A stretch of DNA of 49,388 bases from an uncultured Clostridia bacterium (GTDB taxonomy: Bacteria > Bacillota > Clostridia > TANB77 > CAG-508). Shown piece after piece: positions 1 to 7,279 of this stretch. Position 1 is the first letter of the stretch. The number at the start of each line of letters is the position of its first letter. Below the pieces are notes generated by a model. It did not search any database. It worked only from the letters and a program-made list of their open reading frames with translations, and was not told the origin of the DNA. A program made the position numbers and the translations under genes. Location of the stretch: NCBI GenBank assembly GCA_947632535.1, contig CANRPR010000007.1, positions 1 to 49,388 on the forward strand, read 5' to 3'.

Positions 1-195
1 AGAGGTATGAGAAGAGGAAGAAAACATGGCATTAAGGAAGGTAGAAAAGAAGGTAAAGAAGAAGGGCTCAAGGAAGGTATAAATCAAACTAAAATAGAAA
101 CAGCAAAAAATTTATTAGCGGAGAATATAGATATTAATATAATATCTAAAGCAACTGGTTTATTAGTAGAAGAAATAGAAAAATTAAAGTTTTAA
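1..195 (+). CDS. C-terminal end of an Rpn / PD-(D/E)XK family transposase-like protein (partial)
   Basis: The reading frame is open from the first base, so the gene begins outside the window and only the last 64 residues are visible. The tail is a highly charged run of KEG/KEEG-type repeats (roughly the first 25 residues). It is followed by a short helical segment, AKNLLAENIDINIISKATGL, ending in EEIEKLKF. This arrangement is typical of the C-terminus of Rpn-family (recombination-promoting nuclease / putative transposase) proteins of Clostridia. The nuclease core is not visible, so the family call rests on the tail alone. The methionine at position 7 is internal and need not be a start. It is followed at once by a bidirectional terminator shared with the convergent surface-protein gene. 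Confidence 0.65.
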   Translation, partial: RGMRRGRKHGIKEGRKEGKEEGLKEGINQTKIETAKNLLAENIDINIISKATGLLVEEIEKLKF

Positions 196-201
196 AGACT
201 A

Positions 202-238
202 AAAAATCGCTTTGAATTTAAAATTCCAAGCGATTTTT
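202..238. terminator. Bidirectional rho-independent terminator
   Basis: Arms AAAAATCGCTT (202-212) and AAGCGATTTTT (228-238) enclose an inner GAATTT/AAATTC pairing. The A-run on one side and T-run on the other allow it to act in both directions. It lies between the end of the Rpn-like gene (+) and the end of the LPXTG protein gene (-). Confidence 0.85.
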
Positions 239-242
239 ATTA

Positions 243-1925
243 TTATTTTTTTAACGCACCTTTTCCATCTTTGCGAAGCAAAGCGGTTCTTTTTTGCGAC
301 TTTTGTCTGCTTTGTCTTACTAAAATTCCAAATGCATATACAGTTAGGCAAAATGTCCAAAAAAGAACCGTCCCCATTTGGACATCTCCTGTTTTTGGCA
401 ATTTACCTGGTGCTATTGTTGTGTCATTGTTATTAGTATTTTCCATTTCCGGATTGTTATTTACGTCTTCTGAAGGATTTTCTTCGTTTTCGTCTTTCTG
501 TGTTATCTCAGATATTGTGACTTTACCAATATAGTTTGATTTCGAACTTTCTTCTAATATATCATAATTTGCAAATTGAATGCATTTGTAATTGTTGTCT
601 GTACTCATATCTCCATTTTGGGAAATTCTTAAATATATATTCCATTCACCTAGTTCTATATTTTCTGGTAGTGGTACTTCTATATTAACATTAGAAATTT
701 CTTTTGAATTCCACAAAGTTGCATCAATGTTTGTTTGTATTTCGTATTTTTTATCCCCGTTTGCTAACACTATTGTTGTTTTTTTCTCATTTATTAAATT
801 TCCAAAACCTACATTTTCAATTTGTAACTTGGCTTTTAATGTCTCATTTGCTTCTATTTTATTTACGACCTCTGATTTTCTTAAAACGAACCTATATCCT
901 AAATGGTTTGCAACATAGTTGTAGCCTGTTTGACCTACATATAGCTCATCTTCCCCATTGTAAAGTTCTTCTTTCCATTGTTTAATTACTTTATCATTCC
1001 ATTCTGTGTTTAAGTAAGTAGTATGTGTTCTAAATCCTTCTTTTGATATATATTCTATTGTGTTTAATGGCGTTTTCGATGCATAATTTGCAACTACTTC
1101 TCCACCATAGAATGTATGCTTTGCTTGATTTTCTAGCCATGAAACTTCTATTTCCCTATTTGCAAAGGTTCCAAGATCACTTTCTGAACCTAGATATCCA
1201 TCATTGAATAGCCCTACTCTATATGCATCTGTTCCCTTCTGAGTAATATTTTCATTCAAATTTTTTCTATCTATTCCAATCCATTTTGCATAGTAGTTAG
1301 GTGTTCTAACACCAATTTTTATAGTTTCTGGAACTGTATCTAACATTACATCTATTGCTTTGCTAACATTTTCTGTACTAGACACTTTACTTGAATGCAT
1401 TTCTCCCCATGGTCCAAAAAAACCTAATTCTACATATGTAAGCACATCTTTATTTTTCTCAAAAACAGGCTTTAATTGTGAAATATGCTTCAATATCATA
1501 TCTAATGATGGTTCTAGGTCTTTTACTCCATTAAATCCATCATATGCAAATCTTATAATTACACTTCCTCCATTGTTTCTAATATTTGCAAAGGTTTCAT
1601 CTAATGCATTTAATGCATCTTCTGTAAATTCTAAATCTCCTACTCCATTAACTGCTCCTGAAAAATTTCCTATATCAACCCTTAAATGGACTAAATTTGC
1701 ACGAGAATTTGTTGCTTTATTATCTGTTGGTTTTAATCTAAGAAATGCTGTACTATAAAAGCCTTTTTCTGGGTTTTTTATGTTTTCTACATTTTCAGTA
1801 TAATTAATATCCTCCATTAATGTATATTCTTCAGTTTGAGCTGCTTGTACAATTGTTATATTAGTTAACATTATTGCAAGTATGAATATATTTAATAAAA
1901 CAATTTTTATTAATTTTGATTTCAT
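243..1925 (-). CDS. Secreted DUF4874/DUF4832-like protein with LPXTG cell-wall anchor
   Basis: The 560-residue protein has an N-terminal signal peptide (about residues 1-28, hydrophobic core ending VQA). The motif NPEKGFY (51-57) and a TIM-barrel-like region with GFFGPWGE (168-175) follow; this is the pattern of the paired DUF4874/DUF4832 domains, putative glycoside-hydrolase-like proteins of unknown substrate. A sortase motif LPKTG lies near residues 509-513, then a hydrophobic stretch and a basic tail, so the protein is predicted to be covalently attached to peptidoglycan. The residues just after LPKTG are encoded by a copy of the dispersed GGGGACGG repeat, and a degenerate second copy encodes part of the basic tail (see findings). 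An AGGAG site precedes the ATG, and a TATAAT-like -10 box lies at 1968-1973. It is a stand-alone gene. Enzymatic activity is not established. Confidence 0.8.
   Translation of the reverse strand: MKSKLIKIVLLNIFILAIMLTNITIVQAAQTEEYTLMEDINYTENVENIKNPEKGFYSTAFLRLKPTDNKATNSRANLVHLRVDIGNFSGAVNGVGDLEFTEDALNALDETFANIRNNGGSVIIRFAYDGFNGVKDLEPSLDMILKHISQLKPVFEKNKDVLTYVELGFFGPWGEMHSSKVSSTENVSKAIDVMLDTVPETIKIGVRTPNYYAKWIGIDRKNLNENITQKGTDAYRVGLFNDGYLGSESDLGTFANREIEVSWLENQAKHTFYGGEVVANYASKTPLNTIEYISKEGFRTHTTYLNTEWNDKVIKQWKEELYNGEDELYVGQTGYNYVANHLGYRFVLRKSEVVNKIEANETLKAKLQIENVGFGNLINEKKTTIVLANGDKKYEIQTNIDATLWNSKEISNVNIEVPLPENIELGEWNIYLRISQNGDMSTDNNYKCIQFANYDILEESSKSNYIGKVTISEITQKDENEENPSEDVNNNPEMENTNNNDTTIAPGKLPKTGDVQMGTVLFWTFCLTVYAFGILVRQSRQKSQKRTALLRKDGKGALKK
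269..307 (+). repeat. Degenerate copy of the GGTTCTTTTTTG repeat, inside a coding tail
   Basis: GCGGTTCTTTTTTGCGAC followed by TTTTGTC (283-307) parallels the family core GACGGTTCTTTTTTGGAC plus ATTTTGTC. A small hairpin CTTTGC-GAA-GCAAAG (269-283) adjoins it. It encodes the last basic residues of the LPXTG protein on the minus strand. Confidence 0.5.
350..384 (-). repeat. REP-like GGGGACGG repeat, copy 1 (inside the LPXTG anchor)
   Basis: The plus strand reads AAAATGTCCAAAAAAGAACC then GTCCCCATTTGGACA. This is the reverse complement of the family consensus GTCCAAATGGGGACGGTTCT plus TTTTTGGACATTTT. It lies wholly inside the surface-protein gene and is translated as part of the membrane-spanning anchor (residues VQMGTVLFWTF). 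Confidence 0.9.
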
Positions 1926-2014
1926 GGTTAGTCTCCTATCTTATTTTCTTTTTTCATGCTGTATTAAATTATAACATATTTTACATAAAATTGGAAGTAT
2001 TTTCGCTTAATTAT

Positions 2015-2064
2015 AAAAAATACTCCATATATCAAAACCATTTTATAGTTTGTTATATGGAGTA
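2015..2064 (-). terminator. Terminator downstream of xerD
   Basis: Perfect arms TACTCCATATA (2021-2031) and TATATGGAGTA (2054-2064) are followed on the minus strand by a T-rich tract. They sit just past the xerD stop. Confidence 0.8.
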
Positions 2065-2071
2065 CATATCT

Positions 2072-2953
2072 CTATGCTCTTGGATGTGCCTTTGCATATT
2101 CAGTTTTTAATGCTTTATCTTGAAATTGCATATATATTTGTGTTGAAGAAATATCTGAATGTCCTAACATATTTTGTATAGATTTTAGGTCTGCACCATT
2201 TTGTAATAAATGTGTTGCAAATGAATGTCTTAATATATGTGGTGTTATATCTTTTGAAATGTTGGCTTGTTCCTTGTAGTATTTTACTATTTTCCAAAAA
2301 CCTTGTCTAGTTAATCTTCTACCATTTATATTAATGAATAGTGCTTTTTCTTTTTCATCCTTTACTAAAATGCTTCTTGAATTCTCTAGATAGTCTACTA
2401 ATGCTTTCATTGATAGTGATCCTAATGGAATATTTCTTTTTCTTCTTCCACTTGCACATGTTACATATCCTTCTTTTAGATTAAGATCATCTATATTTAA
2501 TTCTATTATTTCACTAACTCTCATTCCTGTAGCATATGCAAACTCTAACATTGCTTTATCTCTTATTCCTTTTAAATCAACATTTTTAGGTTGATTTAAC
2601 AATAATTCTACTTCTGCTGATGTTAAAATGCTAGGAATTCTTTTTTCTATTTTTGGTGAATGTAACCTTTGAGTTGGATCCTTTTTTATTTTTTTAATTC
2701 TTACTAAATATTGATAAAATGCTCTTATAGAAGCTAAGTTCCTAGATACAGTTGATACTTTTTTTCCTTGCCCTTCTATTCCTTTTAAGTAGTTCGTAAT
2801 ATTGTCTTCCGTAACTTTTAGGTAATTCAAGTTGTTCTCATTTAAGTATTCTTCAAATTGCAATAAGTCCCTCTTGTATGATTGTAATGTATTCTCAGAT
2901 AATTTTTTTTCATCTTTTATGAATTTTAAAAAGTTATTTATATATTTTTCCAT
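2072..2953 (-). CDS. xerD: Site-specific tyrosine recombinase XerD
   Basis: The 293-residue protein is close to the usual XerC/XerD length (about 295). It has an N-terminal SAM-like core-binding domain (about 1-90) and a C-terminal phage-integrase catalytic domain. The conserved catalytic residues are recognisable: Arg in ATGMRVSEI, the HILRHSFATHLL box, and the LGHSDISSTQIYM box holding the nucleophilic Tyr. The family resolves chromosome dimers at dif during division. I placed the start at the ATG at 2953 because GGGGGAG sits 7 bases upstream. An in-frame GTG 15 bases earlier overlaps that ribosome binding site and is unlikely to be used. spoIIM lies directly upstream on the same strand, and a strong terminator follows. 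Confidence 0.95.
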   Translation of the reverse strand: MEKYINNFLKFIKDEKKLSENTLQSYKRDLLQFEEYLNENNLNYLKVTEDNITNYLKGIEGQGKKVSTVSRNLASIRAFYQYLVRIKKIKKDPTQRLHSPKIEKRIPSILTSAEVELLLNQPKNVDLKGIRDKAMLEFAYATGMRVSEIIELNIDDLNLKEGYVTCASGRRKRNIPLGSLSMKALVDYLENSRSILVKDEKEKALFININGRRLTRQGFWKIVKYYKEQANISKDITPHILRHSFATHLLQNGADLKSIQNMLGHSDISSTQIYMQFQDKALKTEYAKAHPRA

Positions 2954-3085
2954 TTCTAGCTCCCCCACTCAAATTTTTGTGTCTCTATTTTCTTAAAATA
3001 AAAATTGATTTACATAAACTATATAATGTTATATCAAAATTATTTGAAAAAGTAAAGCACTTTTTTTATTTTTTTTATTTTTTCT

Positions 3086-3748
3086 TTATAAATATGGATT
3101 TATTATTTGTAATAGTTCAGTAGAAATATATGCTTCAATTAGTGCTGAAACTTGCATAATAATTAAGATAAATGCACAAAATATTGTATGTCTTGTTATT
3201 TCTACTTTAATGTTTTCTCTTCTTCTGTCTTTTATAATTGACTTGTATAGACATATTCCACTTACTCCAAGTGCTAATAGACAAGGAATCCATATAATGT
3301 TTTGCAATAACATTGCACAAACTGAAAACATAATTCCTTTTGATTCTAATACAAGCATTATAGAAGAAATTGTATATCCTAGGCAAAATCCTTTATAAAT
3401 TAGTATGGCATATACTATTGGCATTCCTACCACTGTTGATCCAACAAACCACATACTTAGTACCAAAATTATATTTGACATAAATTCTTCTTTTATTAAT
3501 GCAATTTTGTCTATAGAACTATTTGATTTTAGCTTCTCTATAAATCCATTTATGTATGTACTTATTTCTTCTATCTGCATTTGCGTTGATTTATTAATAA
3601 AAATGACACCTGCTATAATTCCTATGATAAGTAGTATTATAACTAATACATATTCTTTTTTATTATTATTTAAGTAATTTATAAATATTGTTTTTATACT
3701 TTGTGATTTTTTTATAGGTTTTCTTGTGTTTATCAATTTATTACTCAT
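3086..3748 (-). CDS. spoIIM: Stage II sporulation protein M
   Basis: This is a 220-residue integral membrane protein with a hydrophilic N-terminus (about 30 residues) and several hydrophobic segments (around 33-52, 92-120, 125-165 and 190-215). The arrangement and placement beside xerD match SpoIIM, part of the SpoIIDMP complex that remodels peptidoglycan during engulfment of the forespore. The ribosome binding site AGGAGAGG lies just before the ATG. The sequence shows the SpoIIM (DUF95) pattern of a large hydrophobic protein with an internal GxxxG-rich stretch. It supports an endospore-forming ancestry but does not prove sporulation. Confidence 0.85.
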   Translation of the reverse strand: MSNKLINTRKPIKKSQSIKTIFINYLNNNKKEYVLVIILLIIGIIAGVIFINKSTQMQIEEISTYINGFIEKLKSNSSIDKIALIKEEFMSNIILVLSMWFVGSTVVGMPIVYAILIYKGFCLGYTISSIMLVLESKGIMFSVCAMLLQNIIWIPCLLALGVSGICLYKSIIKDRRRENIKVEITRHTIFCAFILIIMQVSALIEAYISTELLQIINPYL

Positions 3749-3830
3749 ATTCCTCTCCTGTATAAAATTATTTTTATCATTTCTTATACATAATGTCTAT
3801 GTAATAAATTGAATTTCTAGAACTATTATT

Positions 3831-5026
3831 TTAACCTGCTGTCACCTTTCCATATACACCACCGCCACCGACTTTTTATAGAAAGCTTACCTTCTCTTGC
3901 AGCTACAATGTTATTAGCTATTTTTTCTCCTACTACAGCTTCTATGTCATCTCGTGAAAGTTTATGTAAAATATCCATTTCTGTTCCAAAATGCTCTAAT
4001 AGTTTATCAATAGTTTTTCCTCCTAAACCTGGAATAAATGTAAGAGGTATTTGATAAACATATTGTGGTCTGTTTGCAGGACTTTTGCTTTCTTTTTTAT
4101 CTTTAATAATTTCTATTCTATCAAATACTCCCATTGTAATATTCCTACTATCACAATCTGGGCAAGTAGTAACTGGAGCCTCTCCAGCAATATTTTTACC
4201 ACATACCTCACAAAAAGTCCTATGATATTTCCCTAACTTTGGATCTAATCCATAATTAGATAGAATCTTTCTACCATCTTCATTTTTCAAAGCTTTCACT
4301 AATTCTTTGAAGCTTATATCTTCTAATAATATTTTATTATACTCTCTTGCTATTTTTGGTAAAGAATGAGCATCTGAATTAGTAATAAAAGTTTTGGTTT
4401 CAAGTTCAGATATTTTATCTGCTAAGTATGTATCTGCACTTAAGCCAAGCTCAATTGCTGATACCCTGTCAAATTTCTCTTTAAATATTTTCTCTAGTCT
4501 ATCTGTACAATTACCATAAAAACTTTTATGTGGAGTAAATGCATGTGCTGGAATTAAAATTCCATTATACTTTTCAACAATATCTATTAAATCATAGGCT
4601 GAAATATCCGCCCTTTGTGAACTTAAGGTGATATTGCTAATATGATTACTCATTTCTTTAGAAAATCCTTTTATATCATTTAATGTTGGAAAAAAGCATA
4701 TATTATGCGCACTTCCGGTTTTTCCTTCACTATTTACTTCAGAAGTTTCAATTTCACTTCCTAAAATAATACAAACTTTATCCTTATAAATAATACCACC
4801 ATCAGGAATTTCATAAGCCTCACCTTGTCCGCAAAAACTCCTCTATATCCTCTATTACATATGGTGATGCACAATCAATAATTCCAACAATATTAATACC
4901 TTTTCTTTCCACACATTCCTTTGCTATATTTTCAAAATTCAAACTCCTTGCTGCTGTTATCTTTATGGGCTTATTCGATTTACTTCTACCTATATGCACA
5001 TGCAAATCTGCAAACACTTCATACAT
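3831..5026 (-). CDS. EndoQ-like PHP-domain DNA nuclease, requiring two +1 frameshifts at CGG
   Basis: Reading 5026-4832, skipping 4831, reading 4830-3871, skipping 3870, then 3869-3831 gives one continuous 397-residue protein. The N-terminus has the PHP metal motif DLHVHIGRS. The middle carries ILGSEIET, LSSQRADI, PAHAFTPHKSFYG and NSDAHS, all typical of the PHP / endonuclease Q family. A zinc-binding pair CEVCGKN...CPDCDSRN and a helix-hairpin-helix-like C-terminus ending GGGGVYGKV follow. EndoQ cleaves DNA 5' to deaminated bases. Without the shifts the gene ends after 68 residues, while the zero-frame tail would spell a Trp/Arg-rich nonsense sequence in place of GGGGVYG. Both breaks lie exactly at a CGG codon. 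The ribosome binding site AGGAGG precedes the ATG. The alternatives are pseudogene or sequence errors, judged less likely given the rule across five genes. Confidence 0.82.
3868..3870 (-). other. +1 frameshift site 2 (CGG) in the EndoQ-like gene
   Basis: The zero frame reads AAA AGT CGG TGG. Skipping the C gives AGT GGT GGC GGT GGT GTA TAT GGA, restoring the family's C-terminal GGGGVYG motif and a stop at 3831. A second CGG (3862-3864) is in frame only in the unshifted reading. Confidence 0.8.
4829..4831 (-). other. +1 frameshift site 1 (CGG) in the EndoQ-like gene
   Basis: The zero frame reads TTT TTG CGG ACA AGG TGA. Skipping the C gives TTG GGA CAA GGT GAG GCT TAT, leading into EIPDGGIIYKDKVCIILGSE, the expected family sequence. 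An SD-like GAGGAG lies 6 bases upstream of the TTG. Confidence 0.82.
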
Positions 5027-5049
5027 CTACTTTTCCTCCTTTTTGGTCC

Positions 5050-5121
5050 ATGTCCAATTGGGGACGGTTCTTTTTTGGACATTTTGTCCATTTAGGGACG
5101 GTTCTCTTTTGGACACTTTCC
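5050..5121 (+). repeat. REP-like GGGGACGG repeat, copies 2a and 2b (head to tail)
   Basis: Copy 2a (about 5050-5090) contains TGTCCAATTGGGGACGG then TTCTTTTTTGGACATTTTGT. Copy 2b (about 5086-5121) reads TCCATTTAGGGACGG then TTCTCTTTTGGACACTTT and is slightly diverged. Both have the same orientation. They sit in the leader just upstream of the EndoQ-like gene. Confidence 0.9.
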
Positions 5122-5135
5122 CCTATACCGTTTTT

Positions 5136-5160
5136 AAGTCTCGCCATTATAGCGAGACTT
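5136..5160 (+). terminator. Strong hairpin, terminator-like on the plus strand
   Basis: Arms AAGTCTCGC (5136-5144) and GCGAGACTT (5152-5160) are followed on the plus strand by TTCTTTT. No plus-strand gene ends here. On the minus strand the hairpin lies after the small gene at 5184-5444 but lacks a T-tract in that direction, so its role is uncertain. Confidence 0.55.
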
Positions 5161-5183
5161 TTCTTTTGTAATTTTATTTTGTT

Positions 5184-5444
5184 TTACATTTCTCTTAAAT
5201 CCCCAAAATCCTCTAAGCTAAAATTCTTTTCTTCTGCTTTTCTTTTATCTATCTGCCTTTGTGACATTTGTTGCTTTTTGTTTTTATAAAATTCTGTCAT
5301 AGCTTCTTTTTCATTATTTATTGACATTTCTACTACTTGTATTCCTTCCCTTATATCATTTATGCCCATTACATTAAAATCTAATTTTAATTCTTTGATT
5401 TTACCCGTTGAAAGCGACTCGTCATATCCATTGGCTAAACTCAT
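5184..5444 (-). CDS. Small hypothetical protein (86 aa)
   Basis: I do not recognise a family. The protein is charged, with no membrane segment or signal peptide. The second half (about residues 45-80) is Lys/Gln/Glu-rich and probably helical (KNKKQQMSQRQIDKRKAEEK). The ribosome binding site AGGAGGG overlaps the stop codon region of the upstream gene, 10 bases away. The two genes are therefore probably translationally coupled and co-transcribed. Confidence 0.75.
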   Translation of the reverse strand: MSLANGYDESLSTGKIKELKLDFNVMGINDIREGIQVVEMSINNEKEAMTEFYKNKKQQMSQRQIDKRKAEEKNFSLEDFGDLREM

Positions 5445-5454
5445 ATTATCCCTC

Positions 5455-5994
5455 CTATATTGCGATATTTTCCGTTACCGATACAAATTCTTTAAATTTA
5501 TCTAAGTAAATATTATTTACATCCTTCAAATTTCTATATTCAAGTAATACTAATGCTTCGTCAATTGGAAAAGCCCTTCTTTCTGGTCTATCTAACAGCA
5601 TTCCTCCAAAATTGTCCATTATTTCTAATATATCGCTTTCCTTTTCTCTTGGTGTACTACCACTATATCTATTTACCTCTTCACATATCTTGCAAAACCT
5701 ATCACTAAATCCTAAAGTTGATAAATACTGTGCTCCCTCTTTTGCATATGACTTTACTTTTGACAAATCCTGATGATCTAATGACTTCTTGCAACTACAT
5801 AATAAACTAGCAGTAATTACTATGTTTTTGTCCACATCAATATTCATATCTTCTATAAACATTCTTGCTAGTTCTGTTTTAAACAGTACGGAATTATCGA
5901 AATATATATTAGTTCGCTTTTTCATATAATATACAATTTCTAGTTTTCTTATATAATCTGGTTCACCTAAGATATAATCTGCAAAAGTTTCCAT
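5455..5994 (-). CDS. Hypothetical protein, possibly a degenerate HD-like helical domain
   Basis: This is a 179-residue soluble protein. I chose the ATG at 5994 because GAGGGAG lies 5 bases upstream; an in-frame ATG at 6021 has no such site. The stretch ITASLLCSCKKSLDHQ, then YAKEGAQYLSTLGFSDRFCK and EEVNRYSG, resembles the layout of HD-domain phosphohydrolases (helix with H/D, then a small-residue helix, then a hydrophobic helix). The canonical HD metal ligands are not clear, so a function should not be assigned. The downstream small gene (5184-5444) starts 10 bases after its stop. Coding status is well supported by codon pattern and signals. Confidence 0.75.
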   Translation of the reverse strand: METFADYILGEPDYIRKLEIVYYMKKRTNIYFDNSVLFKTELARMFIEDMNIDVDKNIVITASLLCSCKKSLDHQDLSKVKSYAKEGAQYLSTLGFSDRFCKICEEVNRYSGSTPREKESDILEIMDNFGGMLLDRPERRAFPIDEALVLLEYRNLKDVNNIYLDKFKEFVSVTENIAI

Positions 5995-6087
5995 ATTTCT
6001 CCCTCTTTTAAAATATTTCACTTTTATTATATGCTAAAGTAAACAACAATTCAACGATGTTACGTAAATGTATTATTTTTGTAATAT

Positions 6088-6672
6088 TTATGTAAAAATT
6101 TGCATATCTTCTATTACTTTTTCTAACTGACTTAATGTACCATTATTTTCTATTACATAATCTGCTTTTTGTGACAGATAGCCATCTTTTAGTTGAATGT
6201 TTATTCTGCTTTCTGCAACACTCAATTCAACTGCATCCCTTATGCAAATTCTTTTTAATTTCACATCTTTTTTAGCAATCATTGCTATAGTTATATCACA
6301 AATTTTATCTAATCCACTCTCAAATAACAGTGGAGCATCTATTACAACCGTATTGCCTTCTTTTATGTTATTAATTTTTCTTTTAATTTCGTCAACAACA
6401 TATATAAATGTAAGATTATTAAGTTTCGTTCTTTCTTCCTCATTTTTATAGATAATATTGGCTAACTTCTTTCTATTAAGTTTTCCATTAGCATTAAGAA
6501 TATCTTGTCCAAATTCTTTTACTATATTTTCCAGATATTCCGTTGATTCTTGCGTTAGTTGTCTTGCAATTTCGTCTGCATTTATTATTTTTATATCATA
6601 TTTCCTTTTTAATATTTCACATAATACTGTTTTTCCCACACCTGAATTTCCAGTTAATCCCACAACCTTCAT
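6088..6672 (-). CDS. coaE: Dephospho-CoA kinase
   Basis: The 194-residue protein is of normal CoaE length. It opens with the P-loop GLTGNSGVGKT (about residues 5-15) and NADEIARQL shortly after. It also contains VVIDAPLLFESGL, the conserved dephospho-CoA kinase motif. The enzyme phosphorylates dephospho-CoA at the 3'-hydroxyl in the last step of coenzyme A synthesis. The gene begins 4 bases after the rnhA stop, so the two are likely co-transcribed. No anomalies. Confidence 0.95.
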   Translation of the reverse strand: MKVVGLTGNSGVGKTVLCEILKRKYDIKIINADEIARQLTQESTEYLENIVKEFGQDILNANGKLNRKKLANIIYKNEEERTKLNNLTFIYVVDEIKRKINNIKEGNTVVIDAPLLFESGLDKICDITIAMIAKKDVKLKRICIRDAVELSVAESRINIQLKDGYLSQKADYVIENNGTLSQLEKVIEDMQIFT

Positions 6673-6676
6673 ACTT

Positions 6677-7126
6677 TCACCTTATACTTTCTATTGCCTT
6701 TCGTGCCAATTCGTCACAGCGATTATTATATTCATTGTCACTATGTCCTTTAACTTTAATAAACTCCACATTATGCCTTTGTGTTAAACCATATAATTCT
6801 TGCCACAATTCCTTATTTTTGACTGGTTCTTTATTCGAATTTATCCAATTTTTCTTAATCCATCCATATATCCACTTTTCATTAAAAGCATTTACAACAT
6901 ATGCACTATCACTAAAAATTTTCACATTACACTCAAACTTCAACAATTTAAGCGCCTCTATTACAGCTGTTATTTCCATAACATTATTTGTTGTATTTTC
7001 GCAACTTCCAGATATCTCTTTTTTGCTCCCTTTGCACATTAGTATACTTCCCCATCCTCCCGGACCAGGATTGCCTGAACACGCTCCATCTGTATATATT
7101 ATAACTTCTTCCATAGTTAATTTCAT
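6677..7126 (-). CDS. rnhA: Ribonuclease HI
   Basis: The 149-residue protein has the RNase H fold motifs. The first catalytic Asp is in YTDGACSGNPGPGGWG near the N-terminus, Glu in NNVMEITAVIEAL, Asp in FSDSAYVVNAF, and the final Asp in NNRCDELARKA. It removes RNA from RNA-DNA hybrids (primers, R-loops). The upstream ATG (7126) has AAGGAAGGA directly before it. A second ATG 12 bases in (MEEV) is an alternative start with a longer spacing. coaE follows immediately. tmcAL is divergent across about 150 bases of AT-rich promoter region. Confidence 0.95.
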   Translation of the reverse strand: MKLTMEEVIIYTDGACSGNPGPGGWGSILMCKGSKKEISGSCENTTNNVMEITAVIEALKLLKFECNVKIFSDSAYVVNAFNEKWIYGWIKKNWINSNKEPVKNKELWQELYGLTQRHNVEFIKVKGHSDNEYNNRCDELARKAIESIR

Positions 7127-7198
7127 TCCTTCCTTTATTGCTTAATATATAAAATTTTAATTTATTTTTAGACCTTTTTTCTTTTTTCTTTATAAATA

Positions 7199-7227
7199 TT
7201 GTTTTTTTTTATTCTTTATGATATTAT
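7199..7227 (+). promoter_or_regulatory. Putative sigma-A promoter for tmcAL
   Basis: TTGTTT (7199-7204), a 17-base spacer and TATTAT (7222-7227) lie about 50 bases before the start codon. The -35 match is weak, and T-rich DNA makes chance matches likely. Confidence 0.35.
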
Positions 7228-7279
7228 ATCAATAGTTTATAGTTTTTTTCAATATATATTTTAAGAAAGGAAGATAAAT

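Noticed and set aside
2115-2297. Small minus-strand frame inside xerD
   Set aside because: It is an alternative-frame shadow of xerD with no start signal of its own.
3868-3877. Explaining EndoQ site 2 by an extra A in the A5 run before AGT
   Set aside because: It would also restore the frame, but the CGG rule explains this and the five other sites with one mechanism.
4820-4831. AGG (in ACA AGG TGA) as the shift codon of EndoQ site 1
   Set aside because: AGG is read normally elsewhere (e.g. in tmcAL and the PBP gene), and CGG lies two codons earlier. CGG is the common factor of all sites.
4921-5289. Plus-strand frames across the GGGGACGG repeats (GTVLFWT-type peptides)
   Set aside because: These are translations of the repeats themselves with no ribosome binding sites. 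Only the minus-strand copy inside the LPXTG gene is in a real coding frame.
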